The notes under the pieces: generated by a model
What the model was told of the DNA's origin: nothing
What the model saw: only the letters and a program-made list of their open reading frames with translations
The model's database searches: none
Translations under genes and position numbers: made by a program
Shown: piece after piece, positions 1 through 8,593 of the stretch
Layout of the letters: each line of letters opens with the position of its first letter
Position numbering within the stretch: the stretch's first letter is position 1
Source of the DNA: Kineosporiaceae bacterium
GTDB lineage: Bacteria > Actinomycetota > Actinomycetes > Actinomycetales > Kineosporiaceae
Length of the DNA stretch: 64,000 nt
Direction of reading: 5' to 3'
Assembly (NCBI GenBank): GCA_016713225.1
Contig: JADJPO010000011.1
Location: 310,001-374,000, forward strand

Positions 1-1287
1 CAGAGCGGGGAGCGCGGGCAGGCGTTCTCGGGTCCGCTGGTCGATGCGGGACTTGCGTCGCCGGATCTCCTTGGTCCGGGCCAGGTCCTCCCGGCGGACC
101 GGGCACGGTGCCGCCCACGGTCCCCAGCGGGCGGGTTCCTCCATCGCCCATTGTGCGATGTCCAGGTAGAACGCGCGGACCTGCCCGAGTTGGGCCCATC
201 CGTCAGAGCGCAGACGCCGGGCCTGGGTGGGCTGTCCGGCGGCGTCCAGTGTGGTCCTGGTCGTGACCTGGATCCGCTGCTTCCAGGCCGTGGCCACCTC
301 CGGTGCCAGGTGGAAGGAGTTGATCCCGGGATGGTGCAGCTCCAGGTCGCGCCAGAACAACCGGCACAGGGTGTGGGCCAGGCCGCGCAGGGTGGTGTGG
401 TCCACCGATGGTGCCCGTTCGAGCAGGTAGTCGCGCAGGACCGCCCGGACGGGCCCGGATTCGATGCCGTAGAGGTCGAGCATCTGATCGGGGCTGAGCT
501 GGCCCTGGGTGGCGAACGCCCGCAGCGTGGAGGGGGCGTCGGCACCGAAGGTGCCCATCGCGTGCAGGACGCCGTAGAGGCCGCCGCCACGGTTGGTGCG
601 GCGCATCCCGCCGCCTTGCAGCAACTCCAGTTCCAGGCAGTCCCCGACGGTGATGTCGCGGATCTGGCCGCCCTTGGCCGCCACGATGGTCGCTGCCGGG
701 CGCAGGGCCGACCGGGCCATCGTGGATCCGGCGCCGGAGGTGGCGCAGCGGGAGGACAGCTCGGCGAAGCCCTCGGGGTCACGGACCCGGGCCAGGTCGG
801 TGGCCAGGTGGTGCGGGGCGAACGGGGTCAGCAGCCAGCCCAGGCCGGGGCGGATCGCGTCGGCACCGATCAGCAGCAGCAGGCTGACCCGCAGGTTGCT
901 GGTCACCGACACCGACGCGCCGTACCGCTGGCTGCCCGACTGCAGCTGGTCGATGGACGGCCGCCACCAGTCGGCGTTGCCGAGCTCGTCGGCGCCGCTG
1001 GCTTGCCAGCGTTCCTGCCACGTGCATCCCGGCTGGTCAGCGAGCCAGTCCACCACCGACACCACGCCGCGGGTGCGCCGCACCCGCATCCCGGCGTCGG
1101 TGAACGGCGGTGCCAGAACCCGAGCCAGGAGCTGGTCACGGTCGAGGCTGGTGCCGGCCCAGGACGCGGGCACCAGCCGCGGCGGGTAGCGACGGTGCAG
1201 ACGCTGCATGTCCGGGCCGACCAGCGCGGACATCCCGATCGCCGGCCTGACCGGCGTCACCGTCGGGGCTGACACGACCGCGGTCAC
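1..1287 (-). CDS. Second recombinase of a two-integrase mobile module (3' end outside window)
   Basis: The minus frame is open from a GTG at 1287 to the window edge (429 codons, no stop), so the C-terminus is not visible. The GTG overlaps the TGA of the upstream integrase fragment by 4 nt (GTGA), as in translationally coupled recombinase pairs. The visible part holds segments such as CTWQERW, LDLYGIESG and LFWRDLELHHPGI, which resemble the long N-terminal region of actinobacterial tyrosine-recombinase partners (TnpB-like, Tn554 type). The catalytic R-HxxR-Y residues would lie beyond the edge. Family assignment is from memory of similar proteins; the reading frame and the overlap are seen directly. 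Because its partner gene is broken, this copy is probably part of a dead element. Confidence 0.55.
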   Translation of the reverse strand, partial: MTAVVSAPTVTPVRPAIGMSALVGPDMQRLHRRYPPRLVPASWAGTSLDRDQLLARVLAPPFTDAGMRVRRTRGVVSVVDWLADQPGCTWQERWQASGADELGNADWWRPSIDQLQSGSQRYGASVSVTSNLRVSLLLLIGADAIRPGLGWLLTPFAPHHLATDLARVRDPEGFAELSSRCATSGAGSTMARSALRPAATIVAAKGGQIRDITVGDCLELELLQGGGMRRTNRGGGLYGVLHAMGTFGADAPSTLRAFATQGQLSPDQMLDLYGIESGPVRAVLRDYLLERAPSVDHTTLRGLAHTLCRLFWRDLELHHPGINSFHLAPEVATAWKQRIQVTTRTTLDAAGQPTQARRLRSDGWAQLGQVRAFYLDIAQWAMEEPARWGPWAAPCPVRREDLARTKEIRRRKSRIDQRTRERLPALPAL

Positions 1288-1690
1288 CGGGTCGGCTTGC
1301 TGAACAGCGTGGCCAGCGACTCGACCCGATACCCGCTGCCAGACTGTGGCGCGCCCTGGGAGCCCGGCGAGGAACTGACCGCCGATGCCTCGGCCGTCTC
1401 GCGCCGCTGGTGGTGGGCCAGGACCTCGGCGATGACCTCGCTCGGTGCGGGCGTCAAATACAACTGGGTGGTCGACAGGTGGGCATGCCCCAGGACCCAC
1501 TGCACGTCACACAGCGGTAACTGCGGATCACGGGCCATCCGATAGGCGGCCGTATGACGAAGATCGTGCAGAGACCAGTTCGCCCCGAGCATCTGGTTGG
1601 CCCGGGTGAACATCGCCCGCGCGGCGTGATACGTCAACGGACGCGGCGTCCCCCGGCTGGTCCACCACAGCGGATCGTCGGCCCCGGCCT
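1284..1690 (-). pseudogene. Tyrosine integrase, C-terminal fragment
   Basis: Reads in frame from about 1690 down to the TGA at 1284. It begins mid-protein with DDPLWWTSRGTPRPLTYH, then carries LHDLRHTAAYRMA (catalytic HxxR), the second His in VQWVLGHAHLSTTQLYL, and the tyrosine nucleophile in TQLYL. This is the catalytic C-terminus of a phage or ICE-type tyrosine recombinase. The N-terminal half and the first catalytic Arg are missing: upstream the sequence turns directly into an IS701-type transposase near 1690. Its stop overlaps the GTG of the next recombinase. A TTG at 1637 could be read as a start but the homology extends upstream of it, so this is a truncated gene. Confidence 0.8.
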
Positions 1691-2671
1691 GGCAAGGGTT
1701 TTCAGGGTGACCGGACGCGGGGCGTGGGCGCGGTAGAACGCCAGTTCGCCGGTGCGGATGCTGCGCCGGATCAGGAGCCAGTCGTGTCCCTGCTGGGGTG
1801 TGTGGGGCAGGGCCGGGTCGGTGGTCTCGACCCAGGCCCAGTCGTACAGGCGGGGGCCGTGGGCGCCGTCGCCGGCGCTGTAGCGGTGCCAGCGCAGGTC
1901 GGGGCGGACGGCGTAGTCGACGGCGTGGCGGGTCCCGATGCCGGTGGCGATCGGATGGGTCTTGGCCACAGCCATCACGAACCCCAAGCCGCGCTCGGCG
2001 ATCGCCGAGCGCAGGTCACCGGCGTTGCCGTAGACCTCATCGCCGGCGACCCAGGCCGCCTCGAGGCCGGCATCGAGGGTCCGTGTGATCATCTGTTCGG
2101 CCAGGGCGGGCTTGGTCGCGAAGGTGACCTCTTCGGGGACCCCGGCGGTGTTCATCCGGTCGCTGTCACCGGTCCAGGCCACCGGCAGGTAGAGGGCGTG
2201 ATCGATCAGGGTGTAGCCGCGGGTGGTGGCGTAGGTGAGGTAGACCGCGACCTGGCAGTTCTCGATCCGGCCCGCGGTGCCGGAGTACTGGCGTTGCACC
2301 TCAACGGTCTTGGTGCCCTTCTTCACATCACCGGTCTCATCGACCACGAGCACCGCGCCCGCAGCTGCGAGGTGTTCGGTGACGTAGGAACGCAGGTCGT
2401 CGCGGACGGCATCGACGTCCCAGACCGCCTCGGCGAGCAGGCGTTGCATGCCCCGCGGGTCGGCCTGCCCGGCGTGCTCGGCGATCGACCAGCACGTCGT
2501 GCGGGGCAGCCCGGCCAGCAGCGCCCGCACGAAACCCCTCACCCGTGCCCGGGGTTCAGCGCGGGCGAACCGCGGCCCGATCCGCGTCATCACGGCGTCC
2601 AGCTCGGCCTGCCAATGATCAACGTCTACTCTGGTGGCAGCGGCCACCGCCAACCGATCCCGTGTTCTCAC
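1634..2671 (-). pseudogene. IS701-family transposase, 3'-truncated
   Basis: A 345-codon open frame whose first ~325 residues match IS701-type DDE transposases: an N-terminal region with RARVRGFVRALLAGLPR, then VLVVDETGDVKKGTKTVEVQRQ (first catalytic Asp), WVAGDEVYGNAGDLR (second Asp) and HDWLLIRRS. Family members run to about 400 residues or more and continue after LKTLAR with a conserved region containing the catalytic Glu. Here the frame leaves homology right after VTLKTLAR and ends on out-of-frame integrase sequence. The last ~20 residues, from about 1690 to 1634, are therefore artefactual. The element has lost its right part and should be inactive. The intact 5' end suggests the deletion that joined it to the integrase came after insertion. 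Confidence 0.8.
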
Positions 2672-2943
2672 AAACCTTGATCTTTTGGTGGTGGCCGCCC
2701 CACGTCACCCACCAACACGAACCAAACCAGCAGGCCAACACATGATCAACAGCCAAGTGTCGCTGCCGTATTAGGCGTCGGCGGCCCAAAGCCCGCCAAC
2801 GTTCGGCGAGGTCGTGGCGAAGCTCTGCCAGGAGACGCATGGCCTGGCTCGGCACGAAGCGAACGCCAAAGGAGCCTGCGGGTGAGGTCCGCTCCGGGCC
2901 GTCTGGTGACGGCAGGGTTTGCGGACAATCTGCGGACAAAGCC
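2672..2943. other. Gene-poor stretch, mobile-element border
   Basis: No convincing gene. Next to the transposase start is a short inverted repeat around GATCTTTTGG, which may belong to the left IS end. Near 2920-2940 the 9-mer TGCGGACAA occurs twice in tandem. A plus-strand frame ending at the TGA in the terminator (about 2979-2981) reads GRVCGQSADKARGLDPQ, which resembles poorly conserved integrase tails, but no catalytic motif precedes it. Confidence 0.4.
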
Positions 2944-2980
2944 AGAGGCCTGGATCCTCAAGATCTGGATCCAGGCCTCT
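2944..2980 (-). terminator. Hairpin downstream of tRNA-fMet
   Basis: Perfect 14-bp inverted repeat (arms 2944-2957 and 2967-2980, loop 9 nt) lying 15 nt past the CCA end of the tRNA. It is probably the transcription terminator of the tRNA gene. No T-run follows, as is common in high-GC actinobacteria. Confidence 0.6.
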
Positions 2981-2994
2981 GACCTGCTACTTCG

Positions 2995-3071
2995 TGGTAG
3001 CGGGGACAGGATTTGAACCTGTGACCTCTGGGTTATGAGCCCAGCGAGCTACCGAGCTGCTCCACCCCGCG
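2995..3071 (-). tRNA. Initiator tRNA-fMet (CAT anticodon)
   Basis: Reads CGCGGGG at the 5' end, a D-arm with GAGCAGCTCGGTAGCTC, anticodon arm CTGGG-CTCATAA-CCCAG, T-arm with GGTTCAAATCC, then CCCCGCT, A73 and an encoded CCA (2995-2997). Position 1 (C) and position 72 (T) do not pair, and the anticodon stem has three consecutive G-C pairs. Both are initiator hallmarks, so this is tRNA-fMet rather than elongator tRNA-Met. It sits directly beside recombinase debris; tRNA 3' ends are common integration sites. Confidence 0.96.
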
Positions 3072-3158
3072 TCGGTGATGTCAGACTACGGGACCGCCTG
3101 AGGAGGAGCAAATCGAGCACCCGTCCGGCCCACTGGCCGCCGGACGGGCACCCGTCGA

Positions 3159-6100
3159 TCAGGGCGCGACCGAGGCCGACGGGGTGGCCGAACCGGTCGG
3201 TGTCGTCGTGGCACTCGACGTGGTGACACCCAGCTGTTGTTGTGCCTCGACCGCCCGGGCGATGGCGTCCTTGAGCCGCTTCTGCGCCTCGCCGTACTTG
3301 GCGAAGTCGCCGGCCTTCAGCGCCGTATCGCTGTCCTGCACCGCCCTTTGCGCCTCGGCCAGGGCCTGCTGCAGTGCGGCCCGAGCGTCCGCGGTGCCGG
3401 AACCCGGACTCGCGCCCGGGCTCGGGCTGGCTCCTGTGCCACCGCTGCCCCCGGCCCCCGGCGTCGCGGTCAGCGGCGACGTGCCGAACACCTGGTTCAG
3501 CGCGGCGTCCAGGGTCGGCGCGAAACCGATCTTGTCGCCGTAGCCGACCAGCACCCGGCGCAACACCGGATAGGTGGTCTCGCCCTTGCTGCGGATGTAC
3601 ACCGGTTGCACGTAGAGCAACCCACCGGCCATCGGCAGTGTGAGCAGGTTGCCCTTCTCGACCGCCGAGGCACCACCGGTGCCCTGCAGGATGTTCAACT
3701 CGCCGGAGACGATCGTGTTGGAGTTGAAGTCGTTCTGCATCTGCCCCGGCCCCTTGATGGCGTCGGTGGGCAGCTGCAGCAACCGCATCGTTCCGTAGTC
3801 GGCCCGGCGTTTACCCGGTTCGTTGCCGGCGTCGGCATCGACGGCCAGGAAGCCCTTCAGCGTGTTCCGACCGGTCGTCGGCGGGATGAAGGTCGATGTC
3901 AGCGAGAACCGCGGCTCATCCTGCCCGGGCATCTGGATGCTCAGGTAGAACGGGGGTTGACGTGGCGTACTCGCGCTGGCCCCGCCGACCGTCGTGGCCT
4001 GACGCGGGTTGGGCTCCGGCGGCACCTGCCAGAAGTCACCGGCCGAGAAGAACGCCGACGGGTCGGTCACGTGGTAGCGGGCCAGCAGGGTGCGCTGCAC
4101 CTTGAACAGATCCTCGGGGTAACGCAGGTGCGACATCAGATCGCCCCCGATGGCCGCCAACGGCTTGACCGAGGTGGGGAACACCTTGCGCCAGGCCGCC
4201 AGCACCGGGTCCTCTTCGTCCCAGGCGTAGAGCGTGACGCTGCCGTCGTAGGCGTCGACGGTCGCCTTGACCGAGTTGCGGATGTAGTTGACCTGCTGCT
4301 GAGCCAACGCAGCCACCGAGGTGGCGTTCGCCGTGAGCGAGTCCGCCGTGGCCCGGTCGAGGAAACTCAACAGGGAGTAGGGATACCGGCTCGACGTGGT
4401 GTACCCGTCGAGGATCCACACGATCCGGCCGTCGACGATCGAGGGGTAGGGGTCGCCGTCCAGGGTCAGGTACGGCGCCACCTTCTCGACCCGCTCACGC
4501 GGCGTCCGGTCGTACATGATCCGCGACTGGTCGTTGACGCCCTTGGACAGCAGGATGTTCTGTTCACGGAACTTCAGCGCATACAGCGTGCGCCGCAGCA
4601 GCGATCCGATCTGCACCCCACCCTCGCCGGCGTAGGTGGTGTTCTTCTGCTGCGTCGCACTGTTGTCGTCGGGGTAGTCGAGCTCACGCGGCGTGGCACC
4701 GGGCGGGCCACCGACGATGGAGTACTCCAGCGACTTCTCACCGAAGTAGACCCGCGGCTCGTAGTCACCGACGCTGGAGCGCACCGGGATGCCGCCCTCG
4801 AAGAACGTCGGCTTGCCGTCCGCCGTGGACTCGTTGCCGTAGGCGGCCACCAGGCCGAACCCGTGGGTGTAGACGAAGTGGTCGTTGAACCAGTTGCGCT
4901 TGTCGGCCGGCACGCCGCCGAGGTTCAACTCACGCACGGCGACCACGCTGTCGCGAGCCTTACCGCCCACGGTGTAGCGGTCGATGTCCAGCGCGTCGGC
5001 GAACTGGTAGTACTGCTTGTTCTGCTGCAGCTGCTTGAAGGTGTCACTGACCAACGCGGGGTCGAGCAGCCGGATGCCCGGGATGCTGTCGGCATCGTTA
5101 CGCAAGGCCTGCGGGGATGCCTCGGTTTGCGCCCTGTAGGCCTGCGGTTTGACCTTGTCGAGCCCGTACGCCGCTCTGGTCGCCTCGATGTTGTGCTTGA
5201 TGTAGGGCAGTTCGTAGGACTGAGGGCTCGGGTTGACCCGGAACCGTTGCACCACAGCGGGATAGATCCCCCCGATGAGGATCGCCGAGATCACCAGCAG
5301 CACCACGCCGTACAGCGGCAGCATGCGCCACCGGTCCACGAAGGCCCCGATCAGGAACAGGATCGCGATGATCGCCGCGATCGCCGCCAGCACCGCGCGG
5401 GCACTCAGCGTCGCCTTGGCGTCGGTGTACGTCAGGCCGGTGAAGGTCTCGGTGGCCTGTTTCGTGGTCAACGCGTAGCGCCCGATCCAGTAGTCGAGCG
5501 CCCGCAGGACCAGGAACGCCGTGGCGATGACCGACAACTGGATCCGCGCGACCGAGGACAGTCGTGGCCCGGGACCCTGCAACCGCAGACCGCCGTAGAG
5601 GTAATGGGTCACCACGGACACCAGCGCCGCCAACACCGTGATCATGGTGAACAGCCCCACCAGGAACTGCAGCCAGGGCAGCGTGAAGACGAAGAACCCG
5701 ATGTCCTTGCCGAACTGAACATCCTTGGCGTCGAAGGGAACGCGGTTCCACCACAGCTGGAAGGTCTCCCACCGTTGGCTCGCCGCAGACCCCGCGAACA
5801 GGCCCAGGGCCGCCGGGACGGCGATGGTCACCAGCCGCCGCAACGGTTCGATGGTCTCGCGGTAGCGCTCGAGACTGGCCGTGTCGACGGCCACCGGCGC
5901 GTAGACCGGGCGAGATCGGTAGGCGATGGCCATGGCGGCGTAGACCGACCCGGCGGTGAGCCCCCCGGCCGCGATGAACAGGCCGGCCTCGGTCAGCAGC
6001 CGGGTGCGATAGACCTCGGTGTAGCCGAGCTGGGAGTACCACAGGACATCGGTCCAGACCGAGGCCAGCCCCAGCAGGAGAACCACCAGCACGCCGAGAA

Positions 6101-6215
6101 CGGCGAGGGTCGGCGCCAGGGCACCACGACGGCGGCCGGGCGGGCCTGCCGTACCGCGTACCCCGGCGGAACCTGGGCGGCCGGGGCCGCTGGGCGAGTC
6201 GGCGTCTGAGCTCAC
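3159..6215 (-). CDS. UPF0182 family membrane protein
   Basis: 1018 residues, the normal size for UPF0182 (M. tuberculosis Rv3193c type). The N-terminus is a short Pro/Gly/Arg-rich cytosolic tail, followed by seven hydrophobic segments within residues ~34-325 (the first LAPTLAVLGVLVVLLLGLAS). A large extracytoplasmic domain follows, with the family signature region VNPSPQSYELPYIKHNIEAT. The C-terminus has a Gly/Ser/Pro linker, a charged helix (AQRAVQDSDTALKAGDF) and a Thr/Ser tail. The function is not established for the family. ATG at 6215 is followed at once by the expected cytosolic stretch. It is convergent with nothing: the tRNA lies downstream on the same strand and the PPA1309-type gene is divergent. 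Confidence 0.93.
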   Translation of the reverse strand: MSSDADSPSGPGRPGSAGVRGTAGPPGRRRGALAPTLAVLGVLVVLLLGLASVWTDVLWYSQLGYTEVYRTRLLTEAGLFIAAGGLTAGSVYAAMAIAYRSRPVYAPVAVDTASLERYRETIEPLRRLVTIAVPAALGLFAGSAASQRWETFQLWWNRVPFDAKDVQFGKDIGFFVFTLPWLQFLVGLFTMITVLAALVSVVTHYLYGGLRLQGPGPRLSSVARIQLSVIATAFLVLRALDYWIGRYALTTKQATETFTGLTYTDAKATLSARAVLAAIAAIIAILFLIGAFVDRWRMLPLYGVVLLVISAILIGGIYPAVVQRFRVNPSPQSYELPYIKHNIEATRAAYGLDKVKPQAYRAQTEASPQALRNDADSIPGIRLLDPALVSDTFKQLQQNKQYYQFADALDIDRYTVGGKARDSVVAVRELNLGGVPADKRNWFNDHFVYTHGFGLVAAYGNESTADGKPTFFEGGIPVRSSVGDYEPRVYFGEKSLEYSIVGGPPGATPRELDYPDDNSATQQKNTTYAGEGGVQIGSLLRRTLYALKFREQNILLSKGVNDQSRIMYDRTPRERVEKVAPYLTLDGDPYPSIVDGRIVWILDGYTTSSRYPYSLLSFLDRATADSLTANATSVAALAQQQVNYIRNSVKATVDAYDGSVTLYAWDEEDPVLAAWRKVFPTSVKPLAAIGGDLMSHLRYPEDLFKVQRTLLARYHVTDPSAFFSAGDFWQVPPEPNPRQATTVGGASASTPRQPPFYLSIQMPGQDEPRFSLTSTFIPPTTGRNTLKGFLAVDADAGNEPGKRRADYGTMRLLQLPTDAIKGPGQMQNDFNSNTIVSGELNILQGTGGASAVEKGNLLTLPMAGGLLYVQPVYIRSKGETTYPVLRRVLVGYGDKIGFAPTLDAALNQVFGTSPLTATPGAGGSGGTGASPSPGASPGSGTADARAALQQALAEAQRAVQDSDTALKAGDFAKYGEAQKRLKDAIARAVEAQQQLGVTTSSATTTPTGSATPSASVAP

Positions 6216-6312
6216 GAGACGTCAACTTAATCGATCCCGCCGACAGTTCCCTGTCAGGGCAACTTTCGTGCACGGCTTCGAGTGCCCTGAGCGCTCGTGA
6301 CAGGATCGGGTC

Positions 6313-6867
6313 ATGACGGCGAACCCCTCGCGAGAGCTGGCCGTGCTCACCCTGGTGCGCGAACTCGAGCAGCACGTGGCCGCCGCCGGCTGGGACGGTC
6401 CGATGCGACTGTTCGCCCTGGTGCGCACCGCCGGCGCGCTCGACCGCGACGAGGGGCTGGCCGAGCGGCTGCCGCCGGCCGTCGTCGCCGCGGCGCGCGC
6501 CGACGCCGATCACCTGACCGCGGTGGAGCAGGACGACCTACCGCAGGTCTCCGGGTTGGAGGACCTGCTGGGCCGGATCACCTGGCCGCACACCGTCGAT
6601 GGCACTGCGGTGGTGATCGAGCGCGTCGTGCTGCCACCGCGGGCCGAGGCCGATCTCGACGCGCTGCCGGACGACGATGGTGCCGCCGCTGCGGCCGCAG
6701 ATCACCCCGACCGGATCGACGTCCGCCTGGCCGCCGCAGTCCTGCGGGACGGCACGAGTGGGTGCGCCGTCCGCTCACGCAGCCACGACGCCGACACCGC
6801 GGTGGCGGTCGGCCCCGATCTGATCCCGGACCTGATCAGCGCGCTCCGGACGACGCTGGACGGCTGA
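6313..6867 (+). CDS. PPA1309 family protein
   Basis: 184 residues, rich in Ala/Asp, no signal peptide or membrane segment. It matches from memory the small actinobacterial family named after PPA1309, found beside UPF0182 genes. Motifs seen include RELEQHVAAAGWDGP and the central WPHTVDGTAVVIER. Function is unknown. The ATG at 6313 follows a divergent spacer of 97 nt from the UPF0182 start. Its 3' end overlaps the WYL regulator on the opposite strand by 32 nt. Confidence 0.8.
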   Translation: MTANPSRELAVLTLVRELEQHVAAAGWDGPMRLFALVRTAGALDRDEGLAERLPPAVVAAARADADHLTAVEQDDLPQVSGLEDLLGRITWPHTVDGTAVVIERVVLPPRAEADLDALPDDDGAAAAAADHPDRIDVRLAAAVLRDGTSGCAVRSRSHDADTAVAVGPDLIPDLISALRTTLDG

Positions 6868-7852
6868 GGCCGAAGCGGCGCAGCCGCTCGCCCAGCTGCA
6901 GCAACGTCTCGGCCAACTCCGGCGGTTCGAGCACCACGAGCTCGACGTCCAACCGCAGGGCAGCCTGCGCCAGGTACCAGGCCAACGCCTCCAGCCGGTC
7001 GGCACCCGCCTCGACCAGACAGCAGTGCTCGTCGATCGCCGTGACCGTGGCCACCATCGGCGGCAGCACCGTGCGCGCCCGGCTCGCCGAGGCGGCCAAC
7101 CGCACCCGGCCGACGTGTCGGTAGGGCCACTGGGTCAGCGAACGCTCCAGATGAGCTGCGGCGTCCGGCTCCTCGCGCCGGGCGAACCGCAGCGTGCCGG
7201 CCCGAGCCCGGCGGATCCGGTCGAGCCGGAAGGTGCGCCAGTCCTCGCGGTCGCGGTCCCAGGCGAACAGGTACCAGCGCCGGCCGGTGGTGACCAATCG
7301 GTACGGCTCGGTGTCGCGTTCGCTGGCAGCGCCGTCCCGATCGACGTAGTCCAACCGCACCCGGACGCCGTCGCGCACGGACCGGGCCAGGTCGAGCAGC
7401 AGATCGGGATCGATCAACTCGTCGTGCCGGCTGCCGGGCGGCGTCAGGGAGACGGTCGCCGACCGGATCGCTTCGACGCGCTCACGCAACCGGGGTGGCA
7501 GCACCTGGTCGAAGGTGGTCAGCGTGCGCAGCGCCGCCTCGGCCACGCCGTGGACCCCCTCCCCCGCGCCGAGCCCCAGGCTGACCGCCACCGCGACCGC
7601 CTGTTCGTCGTCCAACATCAGCGGCGGCAGGGCTCCCCCGGTGGCGAGCCGGTAGCCACCCGCCACCCCGGGTCCGCCGCTCACCGGGTATCCCAGGTCA
7701 CGCAACCGCTCGACATCACGGCGCACGGTGCGTGTGGTGACCCCCAGCCTCTCGGCGAGTTCGGCGCCCGACCACGACCGGCGTGCCTGCAGCAGGCCGA
7801 GCAGGCGCAGCGCCCGGGCGGTCGGATCGGCACGATCGGTCGAGGTCGTCAT
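6836..7852 (-). CDS. HTH-WYL (YafY-type) transcriptional regulator
   Basis: 338 residues from the ATG at 7852. The N-terminal winged HTH spans about residues 10-65 (RALRLLGLLQARRSWSGAEL, then TTRTVRRDVERLRDLGYPV). A WYL domain spans about 140-220 (RLDYVDRDG, EPYRLVTTGRRWYLFAWD), followed by a WCX-type C-terminal domain. WYL domains sense ligands, often nucleotides or nucleic acid. The frame stays open far upstream of 7852 but that part is antisense to two DinB genes and is not coding. It is divergent from a DinB gene with a perfect palindrome in the 63-nt spacer, so it probably represses that gene and itself. Confidence 0.88.
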   Translation of the reverse strand: MTTSTDRADPTARALRLLGLLQARRSWSGAELAERLGVTTRTVRRDVERLRDLGYPVSGGPGVAGGYRLATGGALPPLMLDDEQAVAVAVSLGLGAGEGVHGVAEAALRTLTTFDQVLPPRLRERVEAIRSATVSLTPPGSRHDELIDPDLLLDLARSVRDGVRVRLDYVDRDGAASERDTEPYRLVTTGRRWYLFAWDRDREDWRTFRLDRIRRARAGTLRFARREEPDAAAHLERSLTQWPYRHVGRVRLAASASRARTVLPPMVATVTAIDEHCCLVEAGADRLEALAWYLAQAALRLDVELVVLEPPELAETLLQLGERLRRFGLSRPASSGAR

Positions 7853-7873
7853 GCCGCCAGTGTCGCTCGAGAT

Positions 7874-7894
7874 TGCGGACAGAACCTGTCCGCA
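7874..7894. promoter_or_regulatory. Palindromic operator between WYL regulator and DinB gene
   Basis: Perfect inverted repeat with 9-bp arms TGCGGACAG and CTGTCCGCA separated by aac, centred in the 63-bp spacer between the divergent starts at 7852 and 7916. Its position fits an operator for the WYL regulator that controls both genes. Confidence 0.7.
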
Positions 7895-7915
7895 TGACCT
7901 GTCAGGGTGACTCCC

Positions 7916-8512
7916 ATGAGCGAACCCCTGCAGTCCATCGACAGCACAGCCCCGGCCGACCTCCACTGGACCGACGAACTCATCGCCCAGCTCGACGTTC
8001 ACTGGCAGAACCAGTTGCGCCCCCGGCTCGACGGCCTGAGCGACGAGGAGTACTTCTGGGAACCCGTTCCCGGCTGCTGGAACATTCACCCGCGCGGGGC
8101 ATCCACAGCTCCGATTCAGGGCGGATCCGGTACACACACCATCGATTTCGCGTACCCGGCGCCGGAGCCGCCGCCGGTCACCACCATGGCCTGGCGGTTG
8201 GGTCACGTGATCGTCGGAGTGCTCGGCATGCGTAACGCGAGCCACTTCGCCGGCCCCCCGCTGGACTACTACACCTTCGACTACGCCGCGACGGCCGGGG
8301 GCGCCCTGGCCCAACTCGACGAGCACTACGCCCGGTGGATAGCGGGAGTGCGCACCCTGGACGACGCTGCGCTGGCGGCACCGTGCGGTCCGAACGAGGG
8401 TCCGTACGCGCAGGCCCCGATGGCGACGCTGGTGTTGCACATCCATCGTGAGGTGATCCACCACGGCGCGGAGATCGCCCTGCTCCGGGATCTGTATCGC
8501 GCCCAGCACTGA
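7916..8512 (+). CDS. DinB-family protein (four-helix thiol-transferase fold)
   Basis: 198 residues from the ATG at 7916; an in-frame GTG at 7907 is possible but would leave less room after the operator. The DinB metal-ligand pattern is visible: an N-terminal helix, RLGHVIVGVLGMRNASHF (first His region, residues ~95-112) and LVLHIHREVIHHGAEI near the end with the HxxxHH-type cluster. Proteins of this superfamily include mycothiol- or bacillithiol-dependent S-transferases acting in detoxification. Probably regulated by the adjacent WYL protein. The substrate is unknown. Confidence 0.82.
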   Translation: MSEPLQSIDSTAPADLHWTDELIAQLDVHWQNQLRPRLDGLSDEEYFWEPVPGCWNIHPRGASTAPIQGGSGTHTIDFAYPAPEPPPVTTMAWRLGHVIVGVLGMRNASHFAGPPLDYYTFDYAATAGGALAQLDEHYARWIAGVRTLDDAALAAPCGPNEGPYAQAPMATLVLHIHREVIHHGAEIALLRDLYRAQH

Positions 8513-8522
8513 TCTCGTCCGA

Positions 8523-8572
8523 CCAGCTCGATCCGACCAGCTCGATCCGACCCAGCTCGATCCGACCCAGCC
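8523..8572 (+). repeat. Short tandem repeat in the spacer between two DinB genes
   Basis: About three imperfect units of 15-16 nt related to CCAGCTCGATCCGAC lie in the 81-nt spacer. No hairpin or promoter was recognised. The following gene has its own GAGGAG ribosome site. Confidence 0.6.
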
Positions 8573-8593
8573 CACCACTGCTCGAGGAGAACC

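Noticed and set aside
2746..2961. Small minus-strand gene between the transposase and the tRNA
   Set aside because: Arg/Pro-rich, overlaps the tRNA terminator, no ribosome site or known domain.
3237..6209. 990-codon open frame on the plus strand opposite the UPF0182 gene
   Set aside because: Mirror of a high-GC gene: Arg/Gly/Gln/His-rich, no domain, no ribosome site; the minus-strand protein has clear family features.
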